64,000 bases of DNA from Oscillospiraceae bacterium (GTDB taxonomy: Bacteria; Bacillota; Clostridia; Oscillospirales; Acutalibacteraceae): assembly GCA_910574935.1 (NCBI GenBank), contig CAJTCU010000001.1, positions 248,001 to 312,000 on the forward strand, in the 5' to 3' direction. Below are positions 35,349 through 44,767 of the stretch, piece by piece; the stretch's first letter is position 1, and each line of letters opens with the position of its first letter. The notes beneath the pieces were generated by a model, which saw only the letters and a list, made by a program, of their open reading frames with translations, was not told the origin of the DNA and ran no database searches. The position numbers were made by a program, and so were the translations under genes.

Positions 35349-36422
35349 ATGAACAAATTCCGGAATCTTCTGAAAAATCTCGTCATTCTGGCCTGCTCCG
35401 CTGTCTGCGTCTGGTGTGCTGCCGAAAACCTCCAGCGCTGGGCCCAGGAACAGGCCCTGCTCTTCTCCGACCATTCATCCTCCAGTACCTCTCCCAGCAC
35501 AGCGCCGGACCCCCCCGCCCCCTCGGCCGCCCCGGACTCCGCCGCCCTCTCTCAAGATGGCTTTCTCCCAGACGACGGCATTGTTCCCTTTCACAGCGAC
35601 CTGCTCCCCGGCCTCTCTGCCACTCCGGACCCAAACCGCGCCACTGGCCCTGTGGAGGAGATCCAGATTGACGGAGGGGCCCAGGTGGACAATTTCTTTG
35701 TCCGAGACTCTACGGAGTCCGGCACCGACCTGGCCGCCCAACTGCTGGAGGAGCCTGACGTACACATTAAGGCCGACGGCAGCGTGGAGGTGCTGATCTA
35801 CCACACGCATACCTCCGAATCCTACTCGAAAGACGCCCCGGGCTTCTACTATACCGACATGGATACCCGCACCCAAAACCAAGAGATGAGCGTGGTGGCC
35901 GCGGGCGAGGCCCTGGCACAGTCTCTGGAGGCAAAGGGGATTGGTGTAGTCCACGACAAGACGGTAAACGACCTGGCCTTTAATGGCTCTTACGCCCGCT
36001 CGTGGGAGGTGATTCAGGCCAACCTAAGCCAGTACCCAGGCATTCAGGTGACCATTGACGTGCATAGAGACTCCATGACCACAGACGAAGGCCTGAAATA
36101 TAAGCCCACGGTGCAGGTGGGCGGGCGCAAAGCGGCCCAGGCCATGCTGCTGGCCGGGTGCGACGCGGACGGCAGCTGGGGGGATTTCCCTGATTGGCTG
36201 ATGAATTTACGGATGATTCTGCGGGTGCAGCAAAAGGCCCAGGAACTGTACCCAGGCCTGATGCGGCCTTTGAACTTTTCCAACAGTAAATATAACATGA
36301 ATGCCACCACAGGCTCTATGCTCATTGAAGTGGGCACCGAGGTAAACACCGCCGCAGAGGCCAAGTATACAGGCACCCTTTTGGGCGAAATCATCGGCGA
36401 AGCGCTGCTAGACTGCGCATAA
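35349..36422 (+). CDS. spoIIP: Stage II sporulation protein P
   Basis: A 357-residue membrane-anchored peptidoglycan hydrolase of the engulfment machinery, where it works with SpoIID and SpoIIM to drive the mother-cell membrane around the forespore. A hydrophobic anchor covers about residues 7-26, then a Ser/Pro/Ala-rich linker (40-100). The hydrolase domain follows with LIYHTHTSESY (H152, H154, E157), TIDVHRD (H239) and MLIEVGTEVNT near the end, as in the family. The start at 35349 has AGAGG nine bases upstream; the frame is open further 5' without a ribosome site. This is strong evidence for a spore former. Confidence 0.93.
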   Translation: MNKFRNLLKNLVILACSAVCVWCAAENLQRWAQEQALLFSDHSSSSTSPSTAPDPPAPSAAPDSAALSQDGFLPDDGIVPFHSDLLPGLSATPDPNRATGPVEEIQIDGGAQVDNFFVRDSTESGTDLAAQLLEEPDVHIKADGSVEVLIYHTHTSESYSKDAPGFYYTDMDTRTQNQEMSVVAAGEALAQSLEAKGIGVVHDKTVNDLAFNGSYARSWEVIQANLSQYPGIQVTIDVHRDSMTTDEGLKYKPTVQVGGRKAAQAMLLAGCDADGSWGDFPDWLMNLRMILRVQQKAQELYPGLMRPLNFSNSKYNMNATTGSMLIEVGTEVNTAAEAKYTGTLLGEIIGEALLDCA

Positions 36423-36595
36423 AGTAAGAAAAGCGGCGAATAATGAAAGAAGAAATAGCAGGAAAAACAGAATACCAAAAACCACGGCTGCGCTAAACCG
36501 CTTCCCCGGCAAAGTTTTTTAGACGCGAGGAGCATTCCAAAGGCCTTTCGCGCATACCCCCTCTGTCTACATATTACCTCTAGGAGGAAACTACC

Positions 36596-36886
36596 ATGAA
36601 AAGAAATTGGCGGGCCTTTGGGCTGGGCCTGGGGCTGGGGCTGTTCGTATTCATCCTTGCGGGGGGCCTGCTCACTGTGGACTATCAGGGGCGGAAAATG
36701 AGCTTTGGCGACAGTACCCCTCTGGCCCGGGTAGAGCGCCAGGAGGGGCGGTCCCAGCTGACTGTAAAAGCCTTTGGCACAGAGCGCAGCTGGGACGTGA
36801 CCGGCCTGGACGAAGCCTGGGACTTCTTTTGCGACTTTAACTGCATCCCCCGTCAGCCCTTTCCCCAGCAGGGAGGTGGCGCATGA
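36596..36886 (+). CDS. Small single-pass membrane protein, unknown
   Basis: A 96-residue protein with one hydrophobic segment (about 8-29) followed by a polar extracytoplasmic domain of about 65 residues. AGGAGG lies seven to eight bases ahead of the start. Its stop overlaps the start of the next gene (ATGA), so the two are coupled. I recognise no family. Position after spoIIP could suggest a sporulation link, but the 173-base gap makes this weak. Confidence 0.65.
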   Translation: MKRNWRAFGLGLGLGLFVFILAGGLLTVDYQGRKMSFGDSTPLARVERQEGRSQLTVKAFGTERSWDVTGLDEAWDFFCDFNCIPRQPFPQQGGGA

Positions 36887-37188
36887 CCCGCTGTTCTAAA
36901 TGGCCGGCCGCGCTTTTTGCCGGAGCTTTTTTCCTGCTTGTCCTTATTGGCATGAAAACTGCCCACACCTCTATCTGGCGGCTAACCGGCATTATCGGGT
37001 GGGTTCTGGTAGCCGCTGGGCTCTTCAGCGTGGCGGTTACGATGTGGTGGAGCGCCCGCCCCCGCAGGCAGCGGATACTTGTGCGGGCTCAGGTGGCGGG
37101 CCAGGCCCCGGAAAAAATCGAGCATTCCGCCCAGTATATTCCCCCACCCCACCGCCGGCAGTACACCTCGGTTCAGCGCAGAAGATAG
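36883..37188 (+). CDS. Small two-helix membrane protein, unknown
   Basis: A 101-residue protein with two hydrophobic helices (about 10-24 and 32-54) and a basic C-terminal tail rich in Arg, Gln and Pro. It starts within the stop codon of the upstream gene. No family is recognised. It is probably a partner of that gene, given the overlap. Confidence 0.6.
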   Translation: MTRCSKWPAALFAGAFFLLVLIGMKTAHTSIWRLTGIIGWVLVAAGLFSVAVTMWWSARPRRQRILVRAQVAGQAPEKIEHSAQYIPPPHRRQYTSVQRRR

Positions 37189-37893
37189 CCATTCAATCAA
37201 AGGTCCAGTGGCCTGTCCCAGGCCGCGGGCCTTTTTGTGCGCCCTTCTGCTACCGCAAGGGAGGGGCGCTATACTTTTGGCCACCCCAAGGGGTTGGCTT
37301 CATACTATTTTTACATTTATTTTTCCTTTTCAGAAAAAAGAGTTCGGGTGGTTGCGGTATAATATTTATGATATATAGGAGCTTTTTGCCCTTGTTTTCC
37401 GGCCTTTTCCACTAATTGGAAGGGTCCGGAGCTTCTTTCGTGTTCGTTGATGCAGGCCCCTTCTGGGTGCCTGGCTGTCCGCTGGTTTAGCTTGCTTTGC
37501 CATAGCGCTTTGGGGCTATCAGGGTCCGCTCTTATTGGGCTTGCTGCTCTCTTTGGGGGGCTTTTGTCGGTCCGCTGGTTCGGCATTGCTGCGCAATGGC
37601 GAAAGGCGCTGGTTGGTTGGGCGGTGCAGGGATGATCAACCGCTTGCGGGCTTTACTTAGATTTCTTATATCTAGCGCTTTCTTTTTCGTCTCTGCTCTG
37701 CTTTGTAAAGGACAAGACCCTTGGGGCTCTGTTTCACGGCTGCCGCTTCGGTCGGTCCGCACATAAGGGCCACTGGCGCTCGCTCCCCCCCCGCCCAAAC
37801 CCCGCGTACGCTGGACCGCGCACTGTGTCCCTCCTTGAAACCTACATCTGTTCTCTTTTTCTATCCTCTCTACAGAAAGGACGCTGAAATTCT
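37189..37893. other. 705-base gap without a recognised gene
   Basis: Short open frames (for example 37447-37635) lack ribosome sites and family resemblance. A T-rich stretch near 37230 after GGCCTGTCCCAGGCC could be a terminator of the preceding pair. TATAAT occurs at 37359-37364 but without a clear -35. Blocks of alternating GCTGGTT and TTGGGG resemble the style of the 9219-9722 spacer. Nothing else is supported. Confidence 0.5.
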
Positions 37894-39144
37894 ATGAAGT
37901 TGCAATACCACCCTTCCTTTGCTAAACGTCTGCTCTCCTTCCTAATGGCCCTTTGCCTTCTCCATCTGGCCCCGGTCTCTGTTCTGGCCCGCACCACCGA
38001 AGAGGTGGAGGCCGAACAGCGGGAGCTGGAGCAGGAACGCGATCAGCTGGAGGCAAAACTGGAGGAGCTTCGCCAGGACGAGGCCCAAAAGCAGGAATAC
38101 CAGGAAACCCTTCAGCAGCAGATCAACGTGGTACAGGAACAGATTACCAATGCCCGCCGGGACATTGATGAGCTGAATGCCAACATTACTCTGCTCAATG
38201 AGAAGCTGAAAAAGGCGGAGGAGGAGTCCGCGGACACCTTGAACCAGTTTAAGAAGCGCGTTTCCGCCATCTATCAGGCGGGGTCTGTCAGTACTCTGGA
38301 GATCCTGCTGAATTCCAGCAGCTTCAGCGATTTTTCCATGCGGTCCGAGATGCTTAGTAACATGAGCCGCCACGATCAGGAACTAATGGACAAAATTGAC
38401 GCTTACATGAAAGCCACAGAGGCCGACCGCACAGAGCGGGAAAAACAAAAGGCCCTAGTGGCGGAGCAGAAAAAGAACCTGGAGCAGAACCAAAAGGAAC
38501 TGGACGCCCTTTACGCGGAAAACGCGGAGGCCATCGCCGCCTTGCAGGGGGCCCAAAGCGCCACCAGCGAGGCCCTGCAAACCACCCAGGCGGAGATAGA
38601 GGCCCGGGACCAGGAAATTAAGGAGATCATTGAAGAGCAGAAGCGCCGGGAAGAGGAAGAGCGCAAGCGCCAGGAAGAGGCTGCGGCCAATAACGGGGCC
38701 TCTTCCAACCCAACCAGCCCGGGCGGGCAGGGAGACGTGATCTTTAACGGCGGCGGTTCCGACGGCTTCCGGCCCTGCTGGCCCATGCCGGGGGTTACCT
38801 ATATCTCGGACGAGTACGGCGGATACCGGGGACACCAGGGCATGGACATTGCCGGGGATTTCGGCACGGCCATTGTGGCGGCAGAGTCCGGCAGGGTAGA
38901 ACGGGCCTGGACCGCAGACACCTGGGGCATGGGCTGGGGTTATCATGTATTTATTTACCACAACGGTACCTACAGCACGCTGTATGCCCATATGAGCTCC
39001 GTGGCGGTGTCTCAAGGCCAGTATGTAGAGCAGGGAACAATTATCGGCTATGAGGGCAGTACAGGGGACAGCACAGGCCCCCACCTGCATTTTGAGGTAT
39101 GGCAGAACGGCTCTCGGGTAAACCCCAGGAACTTCCTGTTCTAA
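37894..39144 (+). CDS. M23 (LytM) peptidase with coiled coil, EnvC-like
   Basis: A 416-residue exported protein. A signal peptide covers about 1-32. A long coiled coil (33-265; repeated EELRQDE/QKEYQETLQQQ-type heptads) is followed by a Ser/Gly-rich linker and a LytM zinc endopeptidase domain (300-416). The metal site is intact: H314 and D318 in HQGMDIA and the HLH pair H397/H399. This matches murein hydrolases and activators of the EnvC/PcsB type, which work at the septum, often regulated by FtsEX; those genes are not adjacent. Intact zinc ligands suggest an active hydrolase. Confidence 0.9.
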   Translation: MKLQYHPSFAKRLLSFLMALCLLHLAPVSVLARTTEEVEAEQRELEQERDQLEAKLEELRQDEAQKQEYQETLQQQINVVQEQITNARRDIDELNANITLLNEKLKKAEEESADTLNQFKKRVSAIYQAGSVSTLEILLNSSSFSDFSMRSEMLSNMSRHDQELMDKIDAYMKATEADRTEREKQKALVAEQKKNLEQNQKELDALYAENAEAIAALQGAQSATSEALQTTQAEIEARDQEIKEIIEEQKRREEEERKRQEEAAANNGASSNPTSPGGQGDVIFNGGGSDGFRPCWPMPGVTYISDEYGGYRGHQGMDIAGDFGTAIVAAESGRVERAWTADTWGMGWGYHVFIYHNGTYSTLYAHMSSVAVSQGQYVEQGTIIGYEGSTGDSTGPHLHFEVWQNGSRVNPRNFLF

Positions 39145-39322
39145 GGGGTAAAACTTCACTCGGCTGTCCAGTGTCGAAAACCTTGTTGGAACTGTATCCT
39201 CCAAAGTCCTATGATGCTCCCTTGCCAAAAACGATTGCGCGGCCATATCCAGGCCATCGGCAGGTCCTGCCAGGCTCTGCGGGGCCGGCGGACATCCTTT
39301 CCTATTATCAAATTAGGTAGAC

Positions 39323-39500
39323 TTGAGCCAAACGAAAGACTATCTGAAAGCCGGAGAAACGCTGGATTTTTGACCAGAAACCAGGGGGCCAAGGCAAAAA
39401 CCGCAAGAAAAGCTTTTTGCCCGCCTTTTGAGGATTTGGGACCCGAAACCACCGCTTCTGGTCCAAACAGACTATCATTTCAGAGTTTTAAACTAGATGC
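39323..39500. repeat. R2 dispersed repeat, copy D (diverged)
   Basis: Retains GAGAAACGCTGGATTTTTGACC, AAAACCGCAAG and the closing block, but the ends are less conserved than in copies A-C. It lies between the M23 peptidase and the 39513 terminator. Confidence 0.6.
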
Positions 39501-39512
39501 TAGACAAAGAGG

Positions 39513-39553
39513 AAAGCCGGGCGTTTGCTATGAACAAACGTCCGGCTTTTTTT
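39513..39553 (+). terminator. Rho-independent terminator
   Basis: AAAGCCGGGCGTTTG (39513-39527) pairs with CAAACGTCCGGCTTT (39535-39549) with one mismatch, followed by further T residues. It closes the M23 unit and may also serve the converging chemoreceptor gene. Confidence 0.85.
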
Positions 39554-39565
39554 ATAAACCCAAAC

Positions 39566-41151
39566 CTATAAGTTGGCAAACACGTCCATCTGCCGCTTCA
39601 GCTCCCCAACAATCTCTTGGTTTGCGTTCATGCGGTCTGTGATGCCCGCCATATCCTCCACCAGGCCCCGGGTGCTGCCCGCCGCGCCGTTTACCCCGGA
39701 AACCGCGCTGTCAATGGCTCCGGAAATCTCCGAAATGGAGCTGGCAATCTCGTCCATGGCTGTCCGCAGCCGTACCGTGCGCTGGTTAAAAGCCTCCATA
39801 GCCTCTTGAATATAGTCCGAGTCCACCCGGTACTGCTGCCCCGCATGGACAGACAGCTCCAGCTGAGCCAGAAGCGTCTTACCTAAGTAACCGGCCAGCT
39901 CCTGGGCACTGCTGGAAAGATAGTTCACAGCCCCGGTTACCACCATGCTGACCTCTTGAATATGGTTTGCGGTTTCCGCACAAGCGTCCGCCAACTGCCG
40001 GATTTCTCGGGCCACAATAGCAAACCCCTTGCCCGCCTCCCCGGCCCGGGAGGCCTCGATCGACGCGTTAACAGCGATCAAGTCTGTGGATGTAGAGATG
40101 GAGAGAATGTCTTTTGTCAGCGTGCTAATCTCCCCCACGCTCCTGCTCTTCTCAATGGCTTGGTCCAGGGTGGACATAATTTCCTCTGTTTTGGCCCGAA
40201 CAACCTCCATCTCATCCCGGGCAGACCGCTCCATCTCCTCGGCCCGGCCCCGCATTTCTGCCGAGTAGGCGGTAATTGCGCACATTCCTCCGCCATGCTT
40301 TTGGCGTCGCCGCGCATCTCGGAAGCGCTGACACTAATGGCCGCCGAGCTGCCCGCCGTTCCCTCCAGCGCGGCGGAAAGACGGTCTGTTAGGGTGGAAA
40401 GGCTGCGGACATTACCGCTGGAGGTACCCACCCGGCGGCGGACCTCTTCCACCACCCCGGTGATACGCTCCGAGCTGTCCTGAAGCATCCCCATAGCGCC
40501 CCGAATGGGGGCCATTACATATCGCCGGACAATGCGAAACGCGGCGGCTACCAATAATATGCCAATCACCAGGGTAGCACAGCTGCCCACCAGAGAAACC
40601 ACATAGACCAAAAGCAGGCGGCCCTTCGCTTCATCTGCCAGGGTGCCGATAGACGCGGAAAGGCTGTCCATATCTGTCTCCGCCGCCTGGCTCCAATGAG
40701 CCACATCCCCGTTAGCCATTGCATAGGCTTCTTGGGTTTTACTGTCCGCGCTGGCACAGACCAAACGCACCAGGGCATGCTTAAAGGCCTCGTAATCGCT
40801 TAGTAAAGAACGGTAAGACTCTTGATCCTCAAGGGGAATCATCTCTTCATAAAGCCTCAGCTTTTCGTCCAGGGCGGCCTCCTCTTCCTTAATCTCCTGG
40901 ACCAGGCGAATCATGGTGACGTGGTCCGCTGCCACAATATGGGACAAAGCCAAACGATGAATGTCCATCATCGAGCGCCGGATTCCCTCCAGCTGCCCCT
41001 CGCAAACCATATATTTATCCACAATAGTTCCCGCGTTGCTATGGACATTGTTTACACTGAAAACCGCCAGAATATTGGAGAGCAGCGTTACCAGCCCCAG
41101 CAAGACAATAGGCATAATTAAACGTTGCTGTAATTTCAGATTGCCTTTCAT
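39566..41151 (-). pseudogene. Chemotaxis receptor gene with a frameshift
   Basis: Two overlapping frames together give one receptor of about 528 residues. The upstream part (41151 to about 40285) encodes TM1 (12-32), a four-helix-bundle-like extracytoplasmic domain, TM2 (about 200-222) and the beginning of the signalling helix. The downstream part (about 40285-39566) encodes the signalling tip ([17 protein letters not shown]) and the remainder. The frames join near 40280-40300, where one base is missing (or two inserted) after SMAEE. The region has no homopolymer that would suggest a slippage site. The gene follows the binding-protein gene at 31 bases. Unless the sequence is wrong, the receptor is inactive. 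Confidence 0.8.
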
Positions 41152-41182
41152 AAATGCTTTCCTCCTGATGGTATTCTTCCGC

Positions 41183-42415
41183 CTATCGCGCGGTTACGCC
41201 TTCTACCAGCCGGTCCAGCTGGGCCTGAAGAGCGGCTCCGGAAGGATTTCCCTCCGCCATGCTGCCCGCAAACTCGGCCACAGGGTCCCAGAACTTCCCC
41301 CCCACCCGCTGGAGCTGGGAATAATTTGACTGGGCCAGCAGGGCCGCAATGGCTGGCGATGCCTGAACCTCGGAAGAATTGGCCGCAATGGCATTGGCGG
41401 GTCCCTGTCCTCTTAGCTGAAAACGCAGCCGCTGGTTGGACTCATTGGTGATCCACTCTGCCAGGCGCGCGGCCCATTCCGGGTGCTGGGAGTAGGCGTT
41501 TACCCCAATCAGCTTGCAGCCGGAGAAAGAGGCCATTTGCACCTGCTGTCCCCCACAAGTATAGGTAGGCAGCTTGGCAGCCCCCACATTCTCTTTTCCC
41601 CACGCCTCTTCCACGGCCACGGCATTCCACACGCCGCTGACCCCGGCGATTACAGAGCCATCCTGAACCCCCTGGAGAAATTCCTCGTCCGTGTGGCTGG
41701 CAAAGCCCGGACTGGCCGCGATATCCAGCATGGCCTGGGCCACATCCACGCCCTGTATATCCCCTTCGGTACTGTTCCAGGTGCAGAAATTGGTAAGGCC
41801 GTCCTCGTTTAGCCCCACCTCCATACCGGTGTTTCCAAAGAACGCGTAAACATACCAGGCGGAAGACCAGTCCATGACCATCTGCTTGCCCGCCTCAGCC
41901 GCAACTTCCAGAATGCGGTCTAAGCTTTCAACGTCCGCTTCTGAAAAATAAGCCTTATTATAATAAAGAAAATATCCGTTGTCCGCAGTCAATGGGTACG
42001 CGTAGAGCGTGCCCCCCACGCTGGCCGCATCCAGAGCCGCCGGAAGCGAGGCGCCCCGGACCGCGCTCTCGTCCGCAATGGGGTCCAGGGCCCCGGCGGC
42101 AGCCAGCGCCGCCACCTGGTCGTCCGCAAAGGCAAACACATCCGCGCCCTTTTCCAAATCTCCCAGCAGCGCGTCTTTACAGTGGGACTCGCTTTGGGGC
42201 TGATAAGTAATCTGAAAGTCTGCCTGGCCGGCATACTGGGTTTGAAAGGAGTCAATCATCTCCCGCAGCAGCGCCTCATCCTCTTCCGCACCCCATACAG
42301 TCAGCGCCACAGTCTCGTCCACCGGCTGGCTGCTTGGAGATTGCTGGCTGCTACAGGCAGCCAACAGGGCCAGAACCCCGGCCAGCAGTATGATCGGAAT
42401 TCGTCTCTTTTTCAT
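41183..42415 (-). CDS. Solute-binding lipoprotein (family 1, sugar type)
   Basis: A 410-residue lipoprotein with signal sequence and lipobox LLAAC (Cys21), then a binding-protein fold of the sugar family 1 type (VALTVWGAEEDEALLREM, YYNKAYFSEAD). The start at 42415 fits the mRNA: the promoter -10 lies only 41 bases upstream, which argues against the upstream in-frame ATG. No permease gene follows; instead a chemoreceptor gene comes 31 bases later in the same transcript. It may present a sugar to that receptor rather than, or in addition to, a transporter. Confidence 0.88.
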   Translation of the reverse strand: MKKRRIPIILLAGVLALLAACSSQQSPSSQPVDETVALTVWGAEEDEALLREMIDSFQTQYAGQADFQITYQPQSESHCKDALLGDLEKGADVFAFADDQVAALAAAGALDPIADESAVRGASLPAALDAASVGGTLYAYPLTADNGYFLYYNKAYFSEADVESLDRILEVAAEAGKQMVMDWSSAWYVYAFFGNTGMEVGLNEDGLTNFCTWNSTEGDIQGVDVAQAMLDIAASPGFASHTDEEFLQGVQDGSVIAGVSGVWNAVAVEEAWGKENVGAAKLPTYTCGGQQVQMASFSGCKLIGVNAYSQHPEWAARLAEWITNESNQRLRFQLRGQGPANAIAANSSEVQASPAIAALLAQSNYSQLQRVGGKFWDPVAEFAGSMAEGNPSGAALQAQLDRLVEGVTAR

Positions 42416-42455
42416 ATTAGGATCAGTCCTCCAATTTACCTTGTTTTCCAGTTTC

Positions 42456-42484
42456 ATTATAGCACTTTTTAAGATAGCTTTCAA
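42456..42484 (-). promoter_or_regulatory. Sigma-A promoter of the binding-protein/chemoreceptor unit
   Basis: On the minus strand TTGAAA (42484-42479), 17 bases, and a perfect TATAAT (42461-42456). Confidence 0.8.
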
Positions 42485-42669
42485 GGGGCCAGGCCCCGGC
42501 AAGCATCGGACCGCCACAAAAGGCCGGACGGTCTCCGGGTATCTTCCACCCTTGGGCGCGTCTGTTTTGTACGTATCAAAATCCCTTGGGCTCTCCATTT
42601 GCGCTAGGCCCTGTACCTCCTTTCAGAAAGTCCCCCCAGCCTGTTTGGGGTCAGAAGTCTGGAAGTATT

Positions 42670-42710
42670 AAAAGCGGGGGCCTCCCCTGTGCAGGGAAGC
42701 CCTCGCTTTT
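42670..42710 (-). terminator. Terminator of the sugar ABC operon
   Basis: A long stem: AAAAGCG(A)GGGCTTCCCTG on the minus strand pairs with CAGGGGAGGCCCCCGCTTTT, with few mismatches and flanking A and T runs. It follows the 42740 permease stop. Confidence 0.85.
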
Positions 42711-42739
42711 CTGGATCTGTATGTATGACGAGCTGATCG

Positions 42740-43630
42740 TTAGCCCTTTACCGCGCCAATGGTGATTCCCTTTACAAAATACTTCTGGAAGAAAGGGTAC
42801 ACCACCAAAATAGGCAGTACGCCCACCACCGCGATAGCCATCTTAATGCCAATGCTGGGCATGGTGGCGGAAATTTCCGCCGCGGAAGCAGCGTCCATGC
42901 CGCTTTTCAGCGCCTGTACGTCCCGGAGCATGTCGTTTAACAGCACCTGGATGCTGTACAGGCTCTTACTCTGCTGCAAATAATACAGGCCGTTTTTCCA
43001 GTCGTTCCAATAGGCCAGACCAATCAGCAGGGTCATGGTGGCGATCATGGGTACGCTCATGGGCAGCACAATGGTGAGAAGCACCCGAAACTCTCCCGCA
43101 CCGTCAATGCGCGCGGCTTCAATGACCGCGTCGGGAATGTTTGTGCTGAAATAGGTCCGCATCATAATAACATAAAACGCGTTCACCAGCAGAGAGGGGA
43201 TAATCAGCGCCCAGGGGGTGTTGCTCACCGGGATATACCGGGTGTACATAATGTAAGTGGGCACCAGGCCTCCGTTAAAAAGCATGGTGAAGAACACGTA
43301 GAAAGCCATGGCATTGCGTCCAGGCAGGTCCCGGCGGGACAAAGCATAGGCCATGAGGACCGTCATGGAAAGGCCCAGGCTGGTTCCCACTGCGGTGGAG
43401 AAAATGGTCATTAAATAGGCCTTGGCAATCTTGGTTCCGCTTTTGAACATATACAGATAAGCGTCCATACTGAGCTTAGAGGGGAACAGCGTATAGCCGT
43501 TGCGAATCAGCTCGTTTTCCTCTGTGATAGAGGACATGATCAGCAGCGCGAAGGGAAAGATGCAGCACAGCACCAGAATGATCATCACCGCGTGGGCCAC
43601 AACCTGAAAGTTTTTATTTTTTTCTACCAT
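42740..43630 (-). CDS. Sugar ABC transporter permease (YtcP/LplC type)
   Basis: A 296-residue inner-membrane permease with six helices. The EAA-type loop that contacts the ATPase is EAARIDGAGEFRVLLTIVLPMS. The C-terminus KYFVKGITIGAVKG is typical of the YtcP/LplC branch. It pairs with the permease upstream (14 bases away) and the binding protein at 44768. No ATPase gene is present; this branch normally shares an MsmK-like ATPase encoded elsewhere. Last gene of the operon, followed by a terminator. Confidence 0.93.
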   Translation of the reverse strand: MVEKNKNFQVVAHAVMIILVLCCIFPFALLIMSSITEENELIRNGYTLFPSKLSMDAYLYMFKSGTKIAKAYLMTIFSTAVGTSLGLSMTVLMAYALSRRDLPGRNAMAFYVFFTMLFNGGLVPTYIMYTRYIPVSNTPWALIIPSLLVNAFYVIMMRTYFSTNIPDAVIEAARIDGAGEFRVLLTIVLPMSVPMIATMTLLIGLAYWNDWKNGLYYLQQSKSLYSIQVLLNDMLRDVQALKSGMDAASAAEISATMPSIGIKMAIAVVGVLPILVVYPFFQKYFVKGITIGAVKG

Positions 43631-43643
43631 TGTGCTACCTCCC

Positions 43644-44612
43644 TTAGAACAACGCGTTTTCTTCGCCGCCGACCTTCTTCACCGCCCAGTTGGCCAGCAG
43701 TACCAGTATAAAGCCCACCACGCTCTGGTAAAAGCCTGCGGCGGAGGACATTCCAATGTCGTTCAGACGAATCAGCCCCCGGTACACATAGGTATCAATG
43801 GTGCTGGTCACATCCAGCAGGGGGCCCGAGTCCATGGGCACCTGGTAGAACAGGCCGAAGTCTGAATAGAAAATTTTGCCAATAGCCATAAGGGTCAGGG
43901 TGATAATGGTGGGCAGCAGGCTGGGCAGGGTCACATGGAGGATCTGGTTCCAGCGGTTGGCCCCGTCAATCACCGCCGCCTCATAATAGCTGTGGTCAAT
44001 GCCCACCAGGGTGGCATAGTAGAGGATGCAGTCATACCCAAAGGTTTTCCAGACGTGGACAATTACCAGTATGTAGGGCCAGTATTTGGGCTCTGTGTAC
44101 CAAGAGATAGGCTCTTTGCCCAGGGCCTTTAGAATGGTGTTGTTCACAAACCCTGTCTCGGAACTGAGCAGGGCAAACACCAGGTAGCTGACCACCACAA
44201 TGGAGATCAGATAGGGCAAAAGGATGATGGTCTGGTACACCTGCTTCATCAGCTTATGCCGGATCTCGTTGAGTAAAATGGCAATGGTAATGGCGATTAT
44301 GGTGCCCAAAATAATAAAGGTGATATTATACAGCAAGGTATTGCGGGTAATATTAAAGGCGTCCTTGGTTTTGAACAGGTAGGTAAAGTTGTTCAGGCCC
44401 ACCCAGTCGCTTCCTAAAATACCCTTGCGCCAGTTTACCCGCTTAAAAGCAATGATCAGGCCGGACATGGGCACATAATTGTTCATAAACAAATAGAGGG
44501 CCCCCGGCAGGAACATGATGTACAGCGGCAGATAGCGCAAAAAGCGGTTGGCCTTTTGGGGCGAGGAACGCCGTTTGGCTTCTTGTTCCAGCGCCATGGA
44601 CTTGCTAGACAT
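43644..44612 (-). CDS. Sugar ABC transporter permease (LplB type)
   Basis: A 322-residue permease with six helices and a cytoplasmic N-terminal extension. LYLFMNNYVPMSGLIIAFK near the N-terminus and EAAVIDGANRWNQILHVTLPS (the EAA loop) are typical of LplB-like proteins that import oligosaccharides or modified sugars. AGGAGC lies nine bases before the start. It is separated from the binding-protein gene by stem-loops that may lower its expression relative to that gene. Confidence 0.93.
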   Translation of the reverse strand: MSSKSMALEQEAKRRSSPQKANRFLRYLPLYIMFLPGALYLFMNNYVPMSGLIIAFKRVNWRKGILGSDWVGLNNFTYLFKTKDAFNITRNTLLYNITFIILGTIIAITIAILLNEIRHKLMKQVYQTIILLPYLISIVVVSYLVFALLSSETGFVNNTILKALGKEPISWYTEPKYWPYILVIVHVWKTFGYDCILYYATLVGIDHSYYEAAVIDGANRWNQILHVTLPSLLPTIITLTLMAIGKIFYSDFGLFYQVPMDSGPLLDVTSTIDTYVYRGLIRLNDIGMSSAAGFYQSVVGFILVLLANWAVKKVGGEENALF

Positions 44613-44675
44613 AGCGGTCAGCTCCTTTTCCAGTGTTCATACTCTAACCCCGGCAGACGGGCCCAAGGCAGAAGA

Positions 44676-44734
44676 GCGTGGGAATAGACGGCGGTTCTGC
44701 CGCCCATTCCCACGCCCTCCCTTTTAGGGAGGGC
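44676..44734 (-). promoter_or_regulatory. Two stem-loops between binding-protein and permease genes
   Basis: GCGTGGGAAT (44676-44685) pairs with ATTCCCACGC (44706-44715), enclosing a further GGCGG/CCGCC pair. A second hairpin pairs GCCCTCCC (44714-44721) with GGGAGGGC (44727-44734); the two share bases 44714-44715. No T-run follows on the minus strand, so mRNA stabilisation or partial attenuation after the binding-protein gene is more likely than full termination. Confidence 0.7.
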
Positions 44735-44767
44735 ACGGTTATATCACGAATCCTTTACCTTACAAAA

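Noticed and set aside
37447-37635. A 62-codon frame in the 705-base gap
   Set aside because: No ribosome site, odd composition and no recognisable domain.
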